Part shown: piece by piece, positions 62,315-64,000 of the stretch | Position numbering within the stretch: the stretch's first letter is position 1 | How the letters are laid out: each line of letters begins with the position of its first letter | Assembly: GCF_003052585.1 (NCBI RefSeq) | Contig: NZ_QASN01000017.1 | Coordinates: 124,001-188,000, forward strand | DNA from: Pseudomonas mangrovi | GTDB taxonomy: Bacteria; Pseudomonadota; Gammaproteobacteria; Pseudomonadales; Pseudomonadaceae | DNA length: 64,000 bases | Direction of reading: 5' to 3' | The notes under the pieces: generated by a model | What the model was told of the DNA's origin: nothing | Database searches by the model: none | The model's input: the letters and a program-made list of their open reading frames with translations, nothing else | Made by a program: the position numbers and the translations under genes

Positions 62315-62881
62315 ATGTCACGATCCGAGCAGAAGCAACAGACCCGCCAACGCATTCTCGCCTCCGCCGGCCGCGGCTTTCGCAAGGGTGGCTTCGGCGG
62401 TGCAGGCGTGGATGGCCTGGCAAAAGAAGCCGGCGTTACTTCCGGCGCGTTCTACAGTCACTTCGGCTCCAAGGCCGAGGCATTTCGAGAGGCGATGGCC
62501 GCTGGCATGGCAGAGCTCAAGGCAGGGGTGAGTCAGTTCCAGGCCGAGCACGGCCCGCGCTGGTGGGCAGAGTTCGTGCGCTTCTATCTTGGTAGCAAAC
62601 GTTGTTGCTGCCTGGAAGAGAGCTGCGCGTTGCAAAGCCTCGCCCCTGAGGTGGCGCGCGCCGATGTAACGACGCGGGAGGCTTTCGAAGCCGACTTGCA
62701 AGAAGTCGCCGCGATCATCACCGCAGGCCCCGTGTCCCCCGGCGCACCCCGGAGCCAGAGCGCCGCGCTGGCCGCGCTGGCCACCCTGGCCGGAGCAGTA
62801 ACTCTGGCGCGCGCGCTGGAAAGTCCGGAACTGGCGGAGCAGATTGCCAGCACCACAGAACAGATGCTGCTGACCCCTTAG
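62315..62881 (+). CDS. TetR-family repressor of the YdhR-like gene
   Basis: 188 aa from ATG 62315 with GGGGA upstream; the frame to 62300 starts with GTG and is less likely. The HTH (GVDGL, GAFYSHF) is almost identical to that of the TetR at 14682-15254, although the ligand domains differ. A cluster of Cys (RCCCLEESC) in the ligand domain could sense thiol-reactive compounds. Divergent from the YdhR-like gene, with two operators between. Confidence 0.9.
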   Translation: MSRSEQKQQTRQRILASAGRGFRKGGFGGAGVDGLAKEAGVTSGAFYSHFGSKAEAFREAMAAGMAELKAGVSQFQAEHGPRWWAEFVRFYLGSKRCCCLEESCALQSLAPEVARADVTTREAFEADLQEVAAIITAGPVSPGAPRSQSAALAALATLAGAVTLARALESPELAEQIASTTEQMLLTP

Positions 62882-62963
62882 GCTGGCGGCAGCATCGGAA
62901 GAGCTCGTCCAGCCGCCGACGCCGAAGAAACGTACCCGAAGGCACGCCCGGGAAGTGAGTGGA

Positions 62964-63956
62964 TCAGCCGCCGCTGGCGTTCATGAAGCGCAGCACCTGG
63001 ACCTCGCCGCTGCTGGAGAACTCGTGGCGTGCCGGCTTGCGCTGCAGGGCATTGTGGATGGCGTCGAGGATCGGGGCGTCGCTGGTCGGGTGGCGGCGCA
63101 GCAGAGCGCGCAGGTCGAGGGAGTTCTCGTGGCCCAGACACAGCAGCAGGCGGCCTTCCACCGTCAGGCGTACGCGGTTGCAGGTGGCGCAGAAGTTGTG
63201 GCTGTGCGGCGAGATGAAGCCGATGCGGGTCTGCGGATGATCCTTCAGGCGCACGTAACGCGCCGGGCCGCCGCTGTGTTCGGCGCTGTCGATCAGCGCA
63301 TGGCGCTCGGCGATCAGCGCGCGCACCTCGTCGCTGGAGCAGAAGCTCTCACCACGCTCGCGGCCGACCTCGCCCAGCGGCATTTCCTCGATGAAGCTGA
63401 TGTCCAGGCCGCGGGCGATGGCGAAGTCGACCAGATCGGGGACCTCGTCGGCGTTGCGGCCCTTCATCACCACGACATTGAGCTTGATGCGCTCGAAGCC
63501 GGCCTCACGCGCAGCCTCGATACCGGCGAGCACCTGATGCAGGTGGCCGGTGCGGGTGATGGCGCGGAAACGGGCCGGATCGAGACTGTCGAGGCTGATG
63601 TTGAGACGGCGCACGCCGGCACGCGCCAGCGGTGCGGCCAGCTTGTTCAGTTGCGAACCGTTGGTGGTCATCACCAGTTCGCGCAGCCCCGGCAGCGCGG
63701 CGATCTTCTCGCACAGCCCGACGATGCCCTTGCGCACCAGCGGCTCGCCGCCGGTCAGGCGGATCTTCCTCGCACCCTGGGCGACGAAGATCGACGCCAC
63801 GCGATACAGCTCTTCCAGACCGAGTACCTGGGCGCGCGGCAGGAAGGTCATGTTCTCGGCCATGCAGTAGACGCAGCGAAAGTCGCAGCGGTCGGTGACC
63901 GACAGCCGGAGGTAGTCGATTCTGCGGCCGCAGCCGTCGAGCAGTACGTCGCTCAT
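62964..63956 (-). CDS. moaA: GTP 3',8-cyclase MoaA
   Basis: 330 aa, full length. The radical-SAM cluster [11 protein letters not shown] follows RLSVTDR. A second cluster region with Cys at [10 protein letters not shown] lies near the C-terminus, and the chain ends in the conserved Gly-Gly (ASGG). With MoaC it turns GTP into cyclic pyranopterin for the molybdenum cofactor. It is not adjacent to other moa genes in this window. The MOSC protein at 6499 would use the same cofactor. Confidence 0.95.
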   Translation of the reverse strand: MSDVLLDGCGRRIDYLRLSVTDRCDFRCVYCMAENMTFLPRAQVLGLEELYRVASIFVAQGARKIRLTGGEPLVRKGIVGLCEKIAALPGLRELVMTTNGSQLNKLAAPLARAGVRRLNISLDSLDPARFRAITRTGHLHQVLAGIEAAREAGFERIKLNVVVMKGRNADEVPDLVDFAIARGLDISFIEEMPLGEVGRERGESFCSSDEVRALIAERHALIDSAEHSGGPARYVRLKDHPQTRIGFISPHSHNFCATCNRVRLTVEGRLLLCLGHENSLDLRALLRRHPTSDAPILDAIHNALQRKPARHEFSSSGEVQVLRFMNASGG

Positions 63957-64000
63957 GGGTCCTCCAGGTGGCGAGCCGAGCCGATACTGCGTGGTCTTCG

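Overview
The window is about 64 kb of high-G+C DNA from a gammaproteobacterium, almost certainly a Pseudomonas. The main reasons are an OprD-family porin, a gabD-gabT pair next to a MocR regulator and an AhpD-like gene, a PA2778/PA2779-type pair, an Anr/Dnr-type box in front of nrdD, and the YezD-sbp-cysT-cysW-cysA cluster. It is chromosomal. I found no insertion sequence, phage, integrase or CRISPR array. Short hairpin-forming repeats are scattered between genes.

Layout. 0-0.55 kb: start of a methyl-accepting chemotaxis protein. 0.8-18.7 kb: acyl-CoA catabolism genes (thiolase, 3-hydroxyacyl-CoA dehydrogenase, PaaI-like thioesterase, crotonase, acyl-CoA ligase, Spinster-type MFS carrier) around an IclR regulator. 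Three of their promoter regions share a TTCYGC-N3-GCGRAA palindrome. Interleaved are a LysR regulator, a MOSC-aminotransferase-amidotransferase operon, a TetR-controlled SDR/isomerase operon and a MocR/AhpD-like divergent pair. Two inverted copies of a repeat of about 160 bp bracket 9.3-18.9 kb.

19-22.3 kb: gabT and gabD (GABA catabolism) with a 115-nt hairpin between them, then tRNA-Arg(CCG). 22.5-29 kb: a small membrane protein and a giant CHASE-like/PAS/GAF/LOV/GGDEF/EAL c-di-GMP protein. 29-33.7 kb: a methyltransferase and a Fur-box-preceded FtrABCD-type iron uptake operon. 33.8-35.3 kb: an AT-richer patch with three unknown genes, one of them pilin-like. 35.5-37.3 kb: a thioredoxin and the PA2779/PA2778 pair.

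37.3-40.2 kb: class III anaerobic ribonucleotide reductase. Its glycyl-radical segment is on a separate 49-codon ORF, and tandem NrdR-like boxes and an Anr box precede it. 40.3-48.6 kb: chromate transporter, OprD-like porin, RBBP9-like hydrolase and the sulfate ABC transporter operon. 48.7-64 kb: a run of mostly minus-strand small, hypothetical and regulatory genes. These include NAD-dependent epimerase-like, MerR, DUF2789, DUF1206, GST-like, HD-GYP, glycolipid-binding-like and DUF4265 proteins, several small membrane proteins, a secreted serine protease, a tandem YdhR-like protein with a divergent TetR regulator, and moaA.

Best leads: the IclR palindrome regulon, the split NrdD, the shared operator and recognition helix of the two TetR systems, the inverted repeats around the catabolic block, the pilin-like orphan, and the LOV-containing c-di-GMP protein. 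All family names come from reading the protein sequences. No database search was run.
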